Shown: one piece after another, positions 46,480 to 55,669 of the stretch | Position numbering within the stretch: position 1 is the first letter of the stretch | Layout of the letters: each line of letters begins with the position of its first letter | Source: Hyphomicrobium sp. 12-62-95 | GTDB taxonomy: Bacteria; Pseudomonadota; Alphaproteobacteria; Rhizobiales; Hyphomicrobiaceae | NCBI GenBank assembly: GCA_002279935.1 | Contig: NCCZ01000001.1 | Coordinates: 230,087-294,086 of the forward strand | Direction: 5' to 3' | Length of the DNA stretch: 64,000 bases | Translations under genes and position numbers: made by a program | Notes under the pieces: generated by a model | What the model was told of the DNA's origin: nothing | Seen by the model: only the letters and a program-made list of their open reading frames with translations | Databases searched by the model: none

Positions 46480-48410
46480 GGCGTGTACCAGATCGGCGAA
46501 GTATAGGCTCGTTCGGTGACCGTCATCATCGTTCCCGGCAGCGGCTTGTTACCGAAACGTTTGACGTCGTAGGCCGTCCAGCGGGGAGTTGGGATCTCCA
46601 GCACGCGCACATAATAGAATGCCCGCAACGTCGGATCAAAATCAGGATCGTTCCAGACCGCTATCAACTCGGGGGCGCCAATTGTGTTGGTCCACATGGC
46701 GTTCTCGACATCGACAGTGCTGCCGACGTTGGCGACCTTGCCGTCAGGACCGGGCTTTCGATCACCCGACCATACCACGTCGTAGACCTTCTCCTGAACC
46801 TTCCCATCCTTGCCGAGCCAGCCCTTGATGATTTGGATGCGATCGAGATTGGCACCGATCGCGTCCTTCAATGCCGCAACCAGGAACGTTGGCGCCTTGC
46901 CATTTGGAGCTTTCGTCAAGTCGCCGCCCATCGGCACGCCTTTGGTGTATCCGACCCGAGCTGGCAAGCGGTCGCGGGTATCGCTCTCATTGAAGTCCCA
47001 CCCGCCGAAAAAGCGAACGGCCATACGCGTTCCGGTCGTGGCGTAGGTCTCTTTGCGCTGCATCGCGTCCCAGATTGCCTCGCGCGTATTTTCTGTGGCC
47101 CAGACCGCAGCGTATCCCGATGACGATACTTCCCAGTCCATCACCTTAATGTTGGTTGCCGGATTATCGACGAACACTTTGGTCAAACGTTCCGGACTGG
47201 GTTCCTGCGGCGTGGTCTTGCCGAAGAAGTTATCTTCTTCCATCGCTGCGAGACCGGTGTGAGCGTCAGAACTGCCGACCATGCCAAACTTGTAAGGATT
47301 GGTTCCGAGTTCTGCCTCGAGCTTCAGACCGTTTTTCAACGCCGAGCGGGCGTACTCAAACTCCAGCATTTCCGGCTTCTTGGCCTCGCTGGCATCGAGA
47401 TTACCGAAGTCCCAACGCTCGAAATCGGCGAACTCGTCATTGGGAGATAGAGCTGGGTGAGCCTCGCCGTCGCCCTTGGTCTGGGTTGCCTCGTAAAGCG
47501 GTTCCCACTTCGCGCGCTGTTCAGCATACTCTTTGTCGACAGGCTTGCCGGTGAACGATTCGATCAGCGGAAACATGCGGCCATTGGAAAGGTTGCCATT
47601 GTGCGCGATAGCGAGAACGTCGCCGCCCGTCTTTTCCTCGTAGGCCTGCATCCACTTCCACAGATCGCGTGGGTTGTCGCTGCCCAGTGGCGCCATGGTC
47701 GTGTACGGGATCACCTGATCGGCTTTGCCTCCGTTGTCACGAAAGATGATGTTGCGGTGCAGGTTGTTACCGCTAGTGTTCGACGTCCACTCGTAGCCAA
47801 TGAAGGCCGTGAAGCGGCCCGGGTCATTGAAGTCCTCAGCCGCTTTGATTGTTGACTGCCATGCGCCCTTAAATGCTGGATTATCGGGAGAATAAACAAG
47901 TGTCTTGGGCAAGGTGCCCTTGCTAAATGAAAAAATTAGCTCAAGTGCGGCCTGTGCGCCTTGGCCAGCCTTGATCATGTCGTACCACTTGCGGCCCTGG
48001 GGGTCGGCTAAGAGTTCAGGCTTGCCCGAGAAGAAATCGGGAAAGAAACCCATGTTGTCCGAGTGGTCAGCGACAACAAGAAAGTCGAGTGGCCGCGAAA
48101 GCTTCACCGGTTGCCCGGATGAAGCCGTGATTTCCTCGCCACGAGCAAAGCGATACGCATCGCGGGGCGTTAATCGCGCACCGAACGCGCCAGCGTCGAA
48201 CGACGCAGCGGTGTGCAGATGTGTGTCGCCAAATAGGGGCCGGGTCGGGAAATTGCGCCCCGCGTAGGGCGAGTATCTTGGCTTTTCGGCGACGCGTTCG
48301 GCATCCTTCTTGGTCAGTATTCCCGTGTCCTGGGCTATGGCCGAGACTGAGACGGCCGACGTCGCGAGCGCAAAAACGCAGACGACTGAAAAACGAGACT
48401 TATGCGACAC
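46476..48410 (-). CDS. DUF3604 exported protein, PHP-like metal-dependent fold
   Basis: The GTG at 48408-48410 is chosen because CAGGAGAG lies eight bases upstream and it opens a signal peptide (FSVVCVFALATSAVSVSAIAQ); the 644-aa product is of family length. Key motifs are FGDTHLHTAASFDA, with a PHP-type HxH, then VVADHSDNMGFF and KFGMVGSSDAHTG, which supply further His/Asp ligands. A metal-dependent hydrolase in the periplasm is inferred. It leads the four-gene cluster and is divergent from a LysR gene. Confidence 0.88.
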   Translation of the reverse strand: MSHKSRFSVVCVFALATSAVSVSAIAQDTGILTKKDAERVAEKPRYSPYAGRNFPTRPLFGDTHLHTAASFDAGAFGARLTPRDAYRFARGEEITASSGQPVKLSRPLDFLVVADHSDNMGFFPDFFSGKPELLADPQGRKWYDMIKAGQGAQAALELIFSFSKGTLPKTLVYSPDNPAFKGAWQSTIKAAEDFNDPGRFTAFIGYEWTSNTSGNNLHRNIIFRDNGGKADQVIPYTTMAPLGSDNPRDLWKWMQAYEEKTGGDVLAIAHNGNLSNGRMFPLIESFTGKPVDKEYAEQRAKWEPLYEATQTKGDGEAHPALSPNDEFADFERWDFGNLDASEAKKPEMLEFEYARSALKNGLKLEAELGTNPYKFGMVGSSDAHTGLAAMEEDNFFGKTTPQEPSPERLTKVFVDNPATNIKVMDWEVSSSGYAAVWATENTREAIWDAMQRKETYATTGTRMAVRFFGGWDFNESDTRDRLPARVGYTKGVPMGGDLTKAPNGKAPTFLVAALKDAIGANLDRIQIIKGWLGKDGKVQEKVYDVVWSGDRKPGPDGKVANVGSTVDVENAMWTNTIGAPELIAVWNDPDFDPTLRAFYYVRVLEIPTPRWTAYDVKRFGNKPLPGTMMTVTERAYTSPIWYTP

Positions 48411-48819
48411 GGATCTCTCCTGATGCTTGAGTTCAAAGCAGAGCCGGAAGCAACGGCGACAACCATGATCCTGATCAACGTCGTATGATCGTTCAACCCG
48501 GAGCCCGGCGCAATGCAATTATCGACAACTTGACGTTAAAGGGCGGGGCCGAGCCGCCCGCTGTTCTTTGCATTTGACCAGCCCACAGCACCTTTTGCAC
48601 TGGCGCCCGTGCAAGACGCTGAGAACAGCCTTGGGAGCGTGCAATTTTGGTCTTAGTCTGGTATCTGCTCGCCGATGGACAAGACCTAGGCTGGCATCCT
48701 CACGAGCCCGGACCGCACCAGAAGTTTTGCTGAATAGTCTAAAGACATGCCGGCAAACCTGTTTCACCTGGCTGGATTGCGACGGTTCCGGCTGCTCGCA
48801 TTCTCAACGGATATAGCTC
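48411..48819. promoter_or_regulatory. Divergent intergenic region between DUF3604 and lysR
   Basis: No gene is visible in these 409 bp. The region holds the palindrome at 48595-48614 and a GC hairpin at 48541-48560 (GGGCGG / CCGCCC). An extra half-site GTGCAA lies at about 48639. Confidence 0.45.
48595..48614. promoter_or_regulatory. Perfect TTGCAC-N8-GTGCAA palindrome, candidate LysR operator
   Basis: TTGCAC, an eight-base spacer and GTGCAA form a perfect dyad about 205 bp upstream of the lysR start and 185 bp upstream of the DUF3604 start. Its place between divergent genes is typical for LysR-type binding. Confidence 0.45.
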
Positions 48820-49764
48820 ATGGAAATGCATCAGGTCCGGTATTTCCTGGCCACCGCAAAAATCCGGAATTTCACCAAGGCTGCCGCAGCGTGCAGCGTG
48901 AGCGCGCCGTCGTTGCTGCGTGCGATCGGTCTGCTTGAGCAGGAATTCGGCGGCCCGTTGTTCACGCGTGAGCGCGGAAATATCCAGCTGACCGAACTGG
49001 GGCGTATGGCCCATCCGCACCTTGAGCAAATTCACAAGGAAGCCGAAGAGGCGAAGAGACGGGCAAAATCGCTTCTGGATGTTGGCCGCACCTCCCTGAA
49101 ACTCGGGATCATGTGCACGATTACGCCGTCGCAGTTTGTAAAACTCATCGACAACTTCAGAAAGCGCAATCCCAAGGTTTCATTGCAAATCCTCGACCGG
49201 AACGCCGAGCAACTGAAAGCTGCCCTGATCGCTGGTGAACTTGAAGTTGCGATCTATGGGCAGCCGGTGGATACCGCCGACGACAAATTTCACAAGCTTC
49301 CTCTTTTCAAAGAAAAGATGGTGATCGCTCTCGCGAAGGGTCACCCGCTGTGCCGCAACGCGGAAGTAAAAGTTTCGGAGCTGGACGGACAACCCTATCT
49401 AGAGCGGACGAATTGTGAGTTCGCACAGTACGGCGAGAAAGTCTTCGAAGAGAAGGGGGTTGGAGGGCCGACCGTGTACGCGAGCGAGCGCGACGACTGG
49501 GTTTTGGCCATGGTTGCGGCTGGTATGGGCTACAGTTTTCTCCCCGAATCCACCGCGCAATTCCGCGACGTCGTGGCCCGACCCTTAGTCGAGCCCGATT
49601 TCTGGAGGCAGATTAACCTGGTGACCGTGCGCGGACGGCCGCATTCGCCGGCAGTCGGTGCTTTTGTACGCGAGGTCATGCGGGTGAAGTGGATGGGGTC
49701 TGAAGCCCTGTCGAAACGCGATCTCGTGGCGCGCAATGACGACGCTGACGAAGACGTCGCATAA
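48820..49764 (+). CDS. LysR-family transcriptional regulator
   Basis: The 314-aa protein begins with the LysR helix-turn-helix (MHQVRYFLATAKIRNFTKAAAACSVSAPSLLRAI) and continues into the effector-binding domain (LKLGIMCTITPSQFVKLIDNF ... VAAGMGYSFLPES). This resembles the OxyR/CynR-like part of the family. It is divergent from the DUF3604 cluster, which it probably regulates; the effector is unknown. Confidence 0.92.
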   Translation: MEMHQVRYFLATAKIRNFTKAAAACSVSAPSLLRAIGLLEQEFGGPLFTRERGNIQLTELGRMAHPHLEQIHKEAEEAKRRAKSLLDVGRTSLKLGIMCTITPSQFVKLIDNFRKRNPKVSLQILDRNAEQLKAALIAGELEVAIYGQPVDTADDKFHKLPLFKEKMVIALAKGHPLCRNAEVKVSELDGQPYLERTNCEFAQYGEKVFEEKGVGGPTVYASERDDWVLAMVAAGMGYSFLPESTAQFRDVVARPLVEPDFWRQINLVTVRGRPHSPAVGAFVREVMRVKWMGSEALSKRDLVARNDDADEDVA

Positions 49765-49848
49765 CGCCGCACACGTTAGCCTCTAGCTTATGTTGAAGTG
49801 CCGCGATCTGTATTGACGCCGCTCCTACTCTTCACCCCATTTGTACAG

Positions 49849-50622
49849 ATGCGAAATATTTGCAGAGTATCCGGCGCTGCCATCCTGCTGGCGCTGTTGG
49901 TGACGCTACCAGCCGTGACATCGGTCGCCGAGAAGGTGCCGTTGCCGTCGCGACAGCCGGGGGCATGTCAGATTCCGGAGGACGTCGCGTGGAGTGGGCC
50001 GATCGCCGACACATCCCGTCCGTGGCGGTCGACGGAGAGCACTCCGAAAATCGTGGCCTTTGGTTCGTCGAGCACGGCGGGGGTGGGGGCATCCCGGCCG
50101 GAAAACGGCTATGTCGCACAATTTGGGCGCGCTTTTGAAACCCAGGCGGGTGGCCGCCGTATTCAAATCATCAACGCGGGTGTCAACGGGAATACAACCG
50201 CTGACATGCTGGGCCGTCTCGGCCCAGACGTCCTCGATCGTAAACCGGCTGTCGTGATCTGGCAGACAGGGACGAACGATGCGCTGCGTCAAATACCGAT
50301 CGAGCAATTTCGCCGTGATCTCACGCGCGGACTTGCAGAATTCAAGGCAAGGGGGATCAAGGTTATTCTGGTCGGTCCGCAAGATTTCGACCGGGCCTCC
50401 GCCGTGAAAGACTACGCCGCTTATGTTGCGGCAATGCAAGACGTTGCGAAAAAGGAGAATGTGACGTTGCTCCACCGCTATCGTATGATGCGCTACCTTG
50501 CCCTGCAGCATCGTGGTGGCATGGCGGAACTTCTAGCGAACGACCGACTGCATATGAATGACGAGGCCCACAGGTGTGTCGGCGAACTTCTCGCCGAAGG
50601 CATCGGCCGTTTGCTGAGGTAA
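49849..50622 (+). CDS. SGNH/GDSL-type esterase, exported
   Basis: The ATG at 49849 gives 257 aa with a signal peptide (ISCA-like ILLALLVTLPAVTSVAE); an alternative GTG at 49798 adds 17 residues. The SGNH blocks are visible: FGSSSTAGVGA (Ser), NAGVNGNT (Gly), WQTGTNDAL (Asn) and NDRLHMNDEAH with Asp and His. It likely removes acyl or acetyl groups from a periplasmic glycan or lipid. It is followed 10 bp later by the TPR gene. Confidence 0.85.
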   Translation: MRNICRVSGAAILLALLVTLPAVTSVAEKVPLPSRQPGACQIPEDVAWSGPIADTSRPWRSTESTPKIVAFGSSSTAGVGASRPENGYVAQFGRAFETQAGGRRIQIINAGVNGNTTADMLGRLGPDVLDRKPAVVIWQTGTNDALRQIPIEQFRRDLTRGLAEFKARGIKVILVGPQDFDRASAVKDYAAYVAAMQDVAKKENVTLLHRYRMMRYLALQHRGGMAELLANDRLHMNDEAHRCVGELLAEGIGRLLR

Positions 50623-50632
50623 GACAGCGCGC

Positions 50633-52000
50633 ATGATGCTCGATCGATTTGGTGGTGCTCACACGACGGCCAGCCAGCTGGCCGTGCGATCATTCGAGCG
50701 AGCCGTTGGTGCCGTTGGCGCTCACCGCCCTGCCGGAGAATTCCTTCAAAACGCCTTGCGCTTCGACGACGGTTTAATTTCGGCTCATGCCCTTTTGGGT
50801 TTTGCAAATGTGATTCTGGGGCGCTCGGAAACGTCGATCCTGGCGTCGAACCTGAGTGCGACCGCGACCCGTGTTCTGCGTGAACGGGGTGATGGCACGG
50901 CCTCGGAGGCAGCTCTGGTGCGCGCATTGAGCTACGCCGCTGGCGGTCACCTGAAGGCCGCCGCCGAAGTGCTCGAAGCGCATCTCATGGATTTTCCTAC
51001 GCACTTGTTGGCGCTTAAGCTTGCCCATTCGTTACGCTTCATGAGTGGGCAACCGGCTGAAATGCTGGCACTGACGCGCCGCTTGCTGCCACATTGGACG
51101 GCGGCAGATGCGGGCTATGGGTTTGTTTTGGGTTGCCATGCCTTCGGTCTGGAAGAGATGGGCTACTTCACCGAGGCCGAGGCCTACGGCCGGGACGCTT
51201 ATCGTCACGAGCGATCGGACGCTTGGGGGTTGCATGCGGTTTCGCATGTGATGGAGATGTCGAACCGCACGGATGACGGTATTGCCTGGCTCGAAGCATC
51301 CCGTTCGGATTGGTCGAGTTGCAACAATTTCGCATTCCACATCGGTTGGCATCTGGCGCTGTTCCATCTCGAGCGCGGTGACGATGCGACCGTTCTTTCC
51401 GTCTATGATCGCGATGTACGCGCGGCGCCCACAGACGATTTCCGCGACATGGCCAATGCAGCTTCCCTCCTCTGGCGCCTGGAACAGGAAGGGATCGATG
51501 TCGGCGAGCGCTGGAGCGAACTGCACGACATTGCCTCCAAGCGCCGCCAGGATACGACTTATGTTTTTGGGTCCCTGCACTATCTCCTCGTGCTCGTCGC
51601 GCGGGGAGACAAAACGGGGGCAGCCGAGCTTCTCGCAGCACTCAATGAGAGGGCTAAGGCCACCGCAGACGACCAATCGGACATCGCTGCACGCATAGGA
51701 TTGCCGCTTGCGGCGGTGATCACGGGGGCGAACGGGCCACCCGTGTCCGCCGGAGCCATCGCGGAGACGGCGGCCTTGTTGCAAGGTATCGGCGGGAGCC
51801 ATGCACAACGCGACGTCTTCTTGCGCACGCTCCTGCTCTCGGCTTCCCGCAGCGGCAACGTCGAGGCGGTCGCCGCGTTGTCCCGGGTCCGCCACTATCT
51901 GCGCAGTTCCGACCGGTTTATCAGGATGATCGATCGCCATTGCGGACAAGGCGCAACGGTGCGACCTTCCGTGCGGTCCACTAAAGAACTGGCATCTTAG
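50633..52000 (+). CDS. TTC38-like tetratricopeptide repeat protein
   Basis: The 455-aa cytoplasmic protein is all-helical with TPR-like repeats; the block GYGFVLGCHAFGLEEMGYFTEAEAYGRDAY followed by HAVSHVMEMSNRTDDGIAWL resembles the TTC38 family. There are no catalytic motifs. Its stop is directly before the ThDP-enzyme start, so the two are co-translated. Confidence 0.8.
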   Translation: MMLDRFGGAHTTASQLAVRSFERAVGAVGAHRPAGEFLQNALRFDDGLISAHALLGFANVILGRSETSILASNLSATATRVLRERGDGTASEAALVRALSYAAGGHLKAAAEVLEAHLMDFPTHLLALKLAHSLRFMSGQPAEMLALTRRLLPHWTAADAGYGFVLGCHAFGLEEMGYFTEAEAYGRDAYRHERSDAWGLHAVSHVMEMSNRTDDGIAWLEASRSDWSSCNNFAFHIGWHLALFHLERGDDATVLSVYDRDVRAAPTDDFRDMANAASLLWRLEQEGIDVGERWSELHDIASKRRQDTTYVFGSLHYLLVLVARGDKTGAAELLAALNERAKATADDQSDIAARIGLPLAAVITGANGPPVSAGAIAETAALLQGIGGSHAQRDVFLRTLLLSASRSGNVEAVAALSRVRHYLRSSDRFIRMIDRHCGQGATVRPSVRSTKELAS

Positions 52001-53611
52001 ATGCGCGTTGCCGACGTCGTGGCTCGAACGATCGCGAACTATGGGGCACGGCAAGCCTTCGGCATGCCGGGTGGCGAGGTCGTGACGCTCATCGCTGCCT
52101 TGAATGAAGCCGGCGTCGCGTTCCTCTTGACGCGGCAAGAGTCGGGGGCGGCGATCATGGCCGCGGGCTATGCCACGGCGACCAATACGCCGGGCGTCTT
52201 GGTTACCACACTCGGTCCAGGGCTTGCCAATGCGGTGAACGGCATTGCGGACGCGAGCCAGGAGCATGTCCCGCTCGTCGTCTTGGCGGGCGTTGTCGAT
52301 CGCGGCGTGCGTGGCCGCTACACGCATCAAATTATCGATCAGCGCGTGATGCTGCGCGGGCTCGTGAAGGGCTGTTTCGAAGTGGAGGCCGAGGGCGCCG
52401 GCGCTGTCACGGCGCGCGCGTTGGAGTTGGCCTTGGCGCATCCGAGAGGGCCGGTGCTGATCGAATTGGCGCCGGGGACCGCGTTGCAGGCGGCGGAGGT
52501 CGCGCCTGATCCCGGCGTGCCGCCGCGGCGGGTCAAGGCTGCCGTGCCGGCGCGGGAGATGATCGCTGCCATTCAAGCGGATCTGGCTGGCGCGAAGCGT
52601 CCATTGCTCATTGCCGGGTTCGATGCCGCGCGTGATGAGGCGGCAGACGCCGTGCTGCGGTTGGCGACGGCGTTCAACATTCCCGTCATCACGACGTACA
52701 AGGCGAAGGGCGTTTTCCCCGAACGTCATCCGCTCGCCCTGGGTGCGGCTGGACTATCATCGCTTGCCGATGGCATTTTGCTGCCGGTTTGCCGGGCGGC
52801 GGATCTGGCGATTCTCGCCGGTTACGATCCGATCGAAATGCGCCCAGGTTGGTTAAATCCGTTCGATCGGGACGCGCACGTGATCGACATCGCGCCGGGA
52901 CCTTATGACCATGGGATGCATTCGGCCACGGTGCGGATTGAGGCCGACATCGCAGCGACCCTTTCTGCGCTGGTAGACGGCGCAGCACCGGCGGCGCCGG
53001 GCTGGTCATGTGGTCGCCCAGCAATTGCGAGGGCCGAACTCGAAACCGCGTTTGCGACGCCACAGCCATGGGGGCCGCACGCCGTTTTTGACGCGCTTGA
53101 GGCTGTGCTGCCGGAGAAGGCCGTAATCACCGTGGATAGCGGCGCGCACCGGATCTTGCTCAGTCAAAAGATGCGGTTCGACCGACCGCTCTCCCTGCTG
53201 CAGTCGGCGGGCTTCTGCACCATGGGGGCTGCGGTTCCGCTTGCGGCAGGCGTTAAGCTCGCCCAACCGTCGACGCCGGTCGTGGCTGTGGTCGGCGATG
53301 GCGGGCTGGAGATGGGTTTGGGGGATCTGGCTACGCTGCGGGACGCCGGCTTGCCGGTCGTGATCGTCGTGCTGCAGGACCGGAGCCTTGCGTTGATCGA
53401 ACTGAAGCAGCGGCAGGCGTCGCTGCCGATGGCTGGAGTTCGGCTGGGCGCGACAAAGTTCGAAGAAGTGGCACGGGCCTGCGGAGGCGAGGGCTATCGC
53501 GCCGGCTCAACCGCCGCGTTGACATCGGCATTGGAGACCGCACTTTCGGCAAAGGTTTTCTCGGTAATCGTTTGCGACATTGAGGCCGGGGACTATGCCG
53601 GACGGATCTAG
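52001..53611 (+). CDS. Acetolactate-synthase-like ThDP-dependent enzyme
   Basis: The 536-aa protein has the three-domain ALS fold. Glu47 in LLTRQESGAAI is the ThDP-activating residue, and VVGDGGLEMGLGD (GDG at 432-434) begins the cofactor motif. The usual NN end of that motif is replaced by LQDRSLALIELKQ, so Asp may act there. True acetolactate synthase is less likely than an oxo-acid decarboxylase or related enzyme, as the small subunit is absent. Substrate unknown. Confidence 0.85.
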   Translation: MRVADVVARTIANYGARQAFGMPGGEVVTLIAALNEAGVAFLLTRQESGAAIMAAGYATATNTPGVLVTTLGPGLANAVNGIADASQEHVPLVVLAGVVDRGVRGRYTHQIIDQRVMLRGLVKGCFEVEAEGAGAVTARALELALAHPRGPVLIELAPGTALQAAEVAPDPGVPPRRVKAAVPAREMIAAIQADLAGAKRPLLIAGFDAARDEAADAVLRLATAFNIPVITTYKAKGVFPERHPLALGAAGLSSLADGILLPVCRAADLAILAGYDPIEMRPGWLNPFDRDAHVIDIAPGPYDHGMHSATVRIEADIAATLSALVDGAAPAAPGWSCGRPAIARAELETAFATPQPWGPHAVFDALEAVLPEKAVITVDSGAHRILLSQKMRFDRPLSLLQSAGFCTMGAAVPLAAGVKLAQPSTPVVAVVGDGGLEMGLGDLATLRDAGLPVVIVVLQDRSLALIELKQRQASLPMAGVRLGATKFEEVARACGGEGYRAGSTAALTSALETALSAKVFSVIVCDIEAGDYAGRI

Positions 53612-54770
53612 CGCACATCCAGCCCACCCGCGCCCCGCGACGCGCGATGTCCGCCTCGATTTCTTTCGCGGCCTTGGCATGTTCATCATTTTTATTGCGC
53701 ACGTGCCGCGCAACCCATTGAACGACTGGATTCCTGCGCGCTTTGGATTTTCGGACGCCACAGAGATTTTTGTCTTCTGCTCCGGGATGGCCTCGGCAAT
53801 CGCCTTCGCAAGTGTGTTCGACCGGGCGGGCTTCGTGCACGGTTTGGCACGGGTGCTCTATCGGTGCTGGCAGGTCTATTGGTGTCACATCGGACTGTTT
53901 TTGTCGTGCGCTACGATAATGGTTGCGGCGGATCAGTATTTTGGGACCGGTTCGCAGTTCGTGAACTCGTTGAGTATCGGCAGCTTCTTTAGCGACACGC
54001 GGCCGGCCTTGCTGGGGCTGTTCACGCTGACGTACGTGCCCAACCTTTTTGACATTCTGCCGATGTATCTGGTGGTTCTCGCGCTGATCCCGGTTGTCAT
54101 GGCGCTGTCTTTGCTCAGCGGCTGGGCCATACTGCTCTTCTGCGTGTTGCTGTGGGGTCTTGGTTGGTACGGGGGCCTGAATCTCCCGGCGGAACCCTGG
54201 GGGAATCGCACATGGTTCTTTAATCCGCTCGCGTGGCAGGCGATCTTTTTTACCGGATTCGCATTCATGCGCGGCTGGTTACCCGCACCGCCCATCGATA
54301 GCCGCCTTGTGCGATTGGCGCTGGCGGGCGTGCTGCTTTCAATGCCGTTCGCCCATCATTGGGGTATCGAGAGATTGCCTGACGGCTTCCAGGTTCCCAA
54401 TGCGCTCATCGACAAGAACAACTTTGGTCCGCTGCGATACGTGCATTTTCTCGCACTTGCGTACCTCGCCTATGCAGCGGCCGGACCCGGCGGCGCCAAT
54501 CTGCGCGGTCCGTTTGTGGCGATCTGCTGCAAGGTTGGTCAACAGTCGCTGGCGGTGTTCATTGCCGGCATCGTGTTCTCGCTGATGGGCGGCATTGCGC
54601 TGGCGCGCACCGGCTACACGATCCCCATGGTGACAGCCGTCAACCTTGCCGGCTTTGGCGGGCTGATCGCGGTGGCCTATACCGTCGCGTGGTTCAAGTC
54701 GAAGCCATGGGCGAAGAGGCGGATGGCCACGTCAGGCGCTGCGTCATCGCAATCGCAGGCCGCCGAATAG
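53595..54770 (+). CDS. opgC: OpgC-family acyltransferase-like membrane protein
   Basis: I chose the ATG at 53595 (391 aa), which overlaps the end of the ThDP-enzyme gene. The start RDVRLDFFRGLGMFIIFIAHVPRNPLNDWIPARFGFSDATEIFVF is the OpgC signature. Ten or so membrane helices follow. OpgC adds succinyl groups to periplasmic glucans; the SGNH esterase two genes upstream could remove such groups. No opgGH is nearby. Confidence 0.9.
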   Translation: MPDGSSAHPAHPRPATRDVRLDFFRGLGMFIIFIAHVPRNPLNDWIPARFGFSDATEIFVFCSGMASAIAFASVFDRAGFVHGLARVLYRCWQVYWCHIGLFLSCATIMVAADQYFGTGSQFVNSLSIGSFFSDTRPALLGLFTLTYVPNLFDILPMYLVVLALIPVVMALSLLSGWAILLFCVLLWGLGWYGGLNLPAEPWGNRTWFFNPLAWQAIFFTGFAFMRGWLPAPPIDSRLVRLALAGVLLSMPFAHHWGIERLPDGFQVPNALIDKNNFGPLRYVHFLALAYLAYAAAGPGGANLRGPFVAICCKVGQQSLAVFIAGIVFSLMGGIALARTGYTIPMVTAVNLAGFGGLIAVAYTVAWFKSKPWAKRRMATSGAASSQSQAAE

Positions 54771-54790
54771 GTGCTGGCGCGCCGGCGGGC

Positions 54791-55411
54791 TTAACGTGCG
54801 ACCGCCCCGGCTGAACCCACTAAGCCGAAGCGCTGCAGTAGCGCGACGATCTGGTCGCGCCGCCACCACATCACCAGCCACGAGCAGGTCCAGACCGAGC
54901 AGGCTTCCTTGAACAGGAGCCCACCATCACCGTAGGGGTCCACGCCCAAGGGTGTCACGATGTGGAAGAAGATGGCGCCCGTCATCAGCATCAGCGCACC
55001 GATGGCGCCGAGCCCTTGGGTTGCGGGAAAGAGGATGAGTGCGGAAGCGATGATTTCGCAAATGCCGACGCCCAACCTCATGACCTTCTCGTATCCCGGA
55101 AAGCCCGCCCAATCAGTCAAGGTGGTGAAGAGGGCGACGCTGCCGGGATGGCCGAAGAGCTTGTACTGCTCGTACCAGAGGAAAATGAAGGCGACGTAGG
55201 CCGCCGCGATCCAGCACGCCGCCTTGCGCAGATCGCTCGCTGTGGCGCCCGAGGCGACATAGGCGGCAAACGCCGCGGCGCAAACCACAGGCAAAAGAAT
55301 GGACCAGATGCCAACGTGCGGGAGCGCTGGATTGCCCGTGGCGATCGCCGCACCGAGGAGGAAGATTGCGATCAGGTCATAGGGATTCACTGGGGCATTC
55401 ACTTGCGTCAT
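54791..55411 (-). CDS. DoxX-like membrane protein
   Basis: The ATG at 55411 gives 206 aa (MTQVNAPVNPYDL). The frame extends to 55573 with a polar, non-membrane stretch. Five to six helices include YEKVMRLGVGICEIIASALILF and GAIGALMLMTGAIFFHIVTPLG, which are DoxX-like. The role is unknown. It converges on opgC. Confidence 0.7.
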   Translation of the reverse strand: MTQVNAPVNPYDLIAIFLLGAAIATGNPALPHVGIWSILLPVVCAAAFAAYVASGATASDLRKAACWIAAAYVAFIFLWYEQYKLFGHPGSVALFTTLTDWAGFPGYEKVMRLGVGICEIIASALILFPATQGLGAIGALMLMTGAIFFHIVTPLGVDPYGDGGLLFKEACSVWTCSWLVMWWRRDQIVALLQRFGLVGSAGAVAR

Positions 55412-55669
55412 TGCATCTGCTCTAGGAGTTGCCGGGTAGTGAACGGTAGCACATGTGGCCGATGGGTCGAAGGCTGACGGCGGCGACGCTTTCGATAGCC
55501 TGCGGCTAACGTGAGGGCGTCCTTCAAGGGTATTCGGCGGCACCCGATCGGCACTGCCTTTGATCATGCCCACCGACTAGCGAGACCATAGCTGCGGGAG
55601 AGTGTCGGACGGATGACGCGTGCCTTATCGTTCGAAAAACTATTGGCTATTTGCGACGCTGGGGTAACG

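Noticed and set aside
51032..52729. 565-codon minus-strand open frame
   Set aside because: It lies opposite the TTC38-like and ThDP-enzyme genes, which carry clear motifs; composition is that of an antisense frame in GC-rich DNA.
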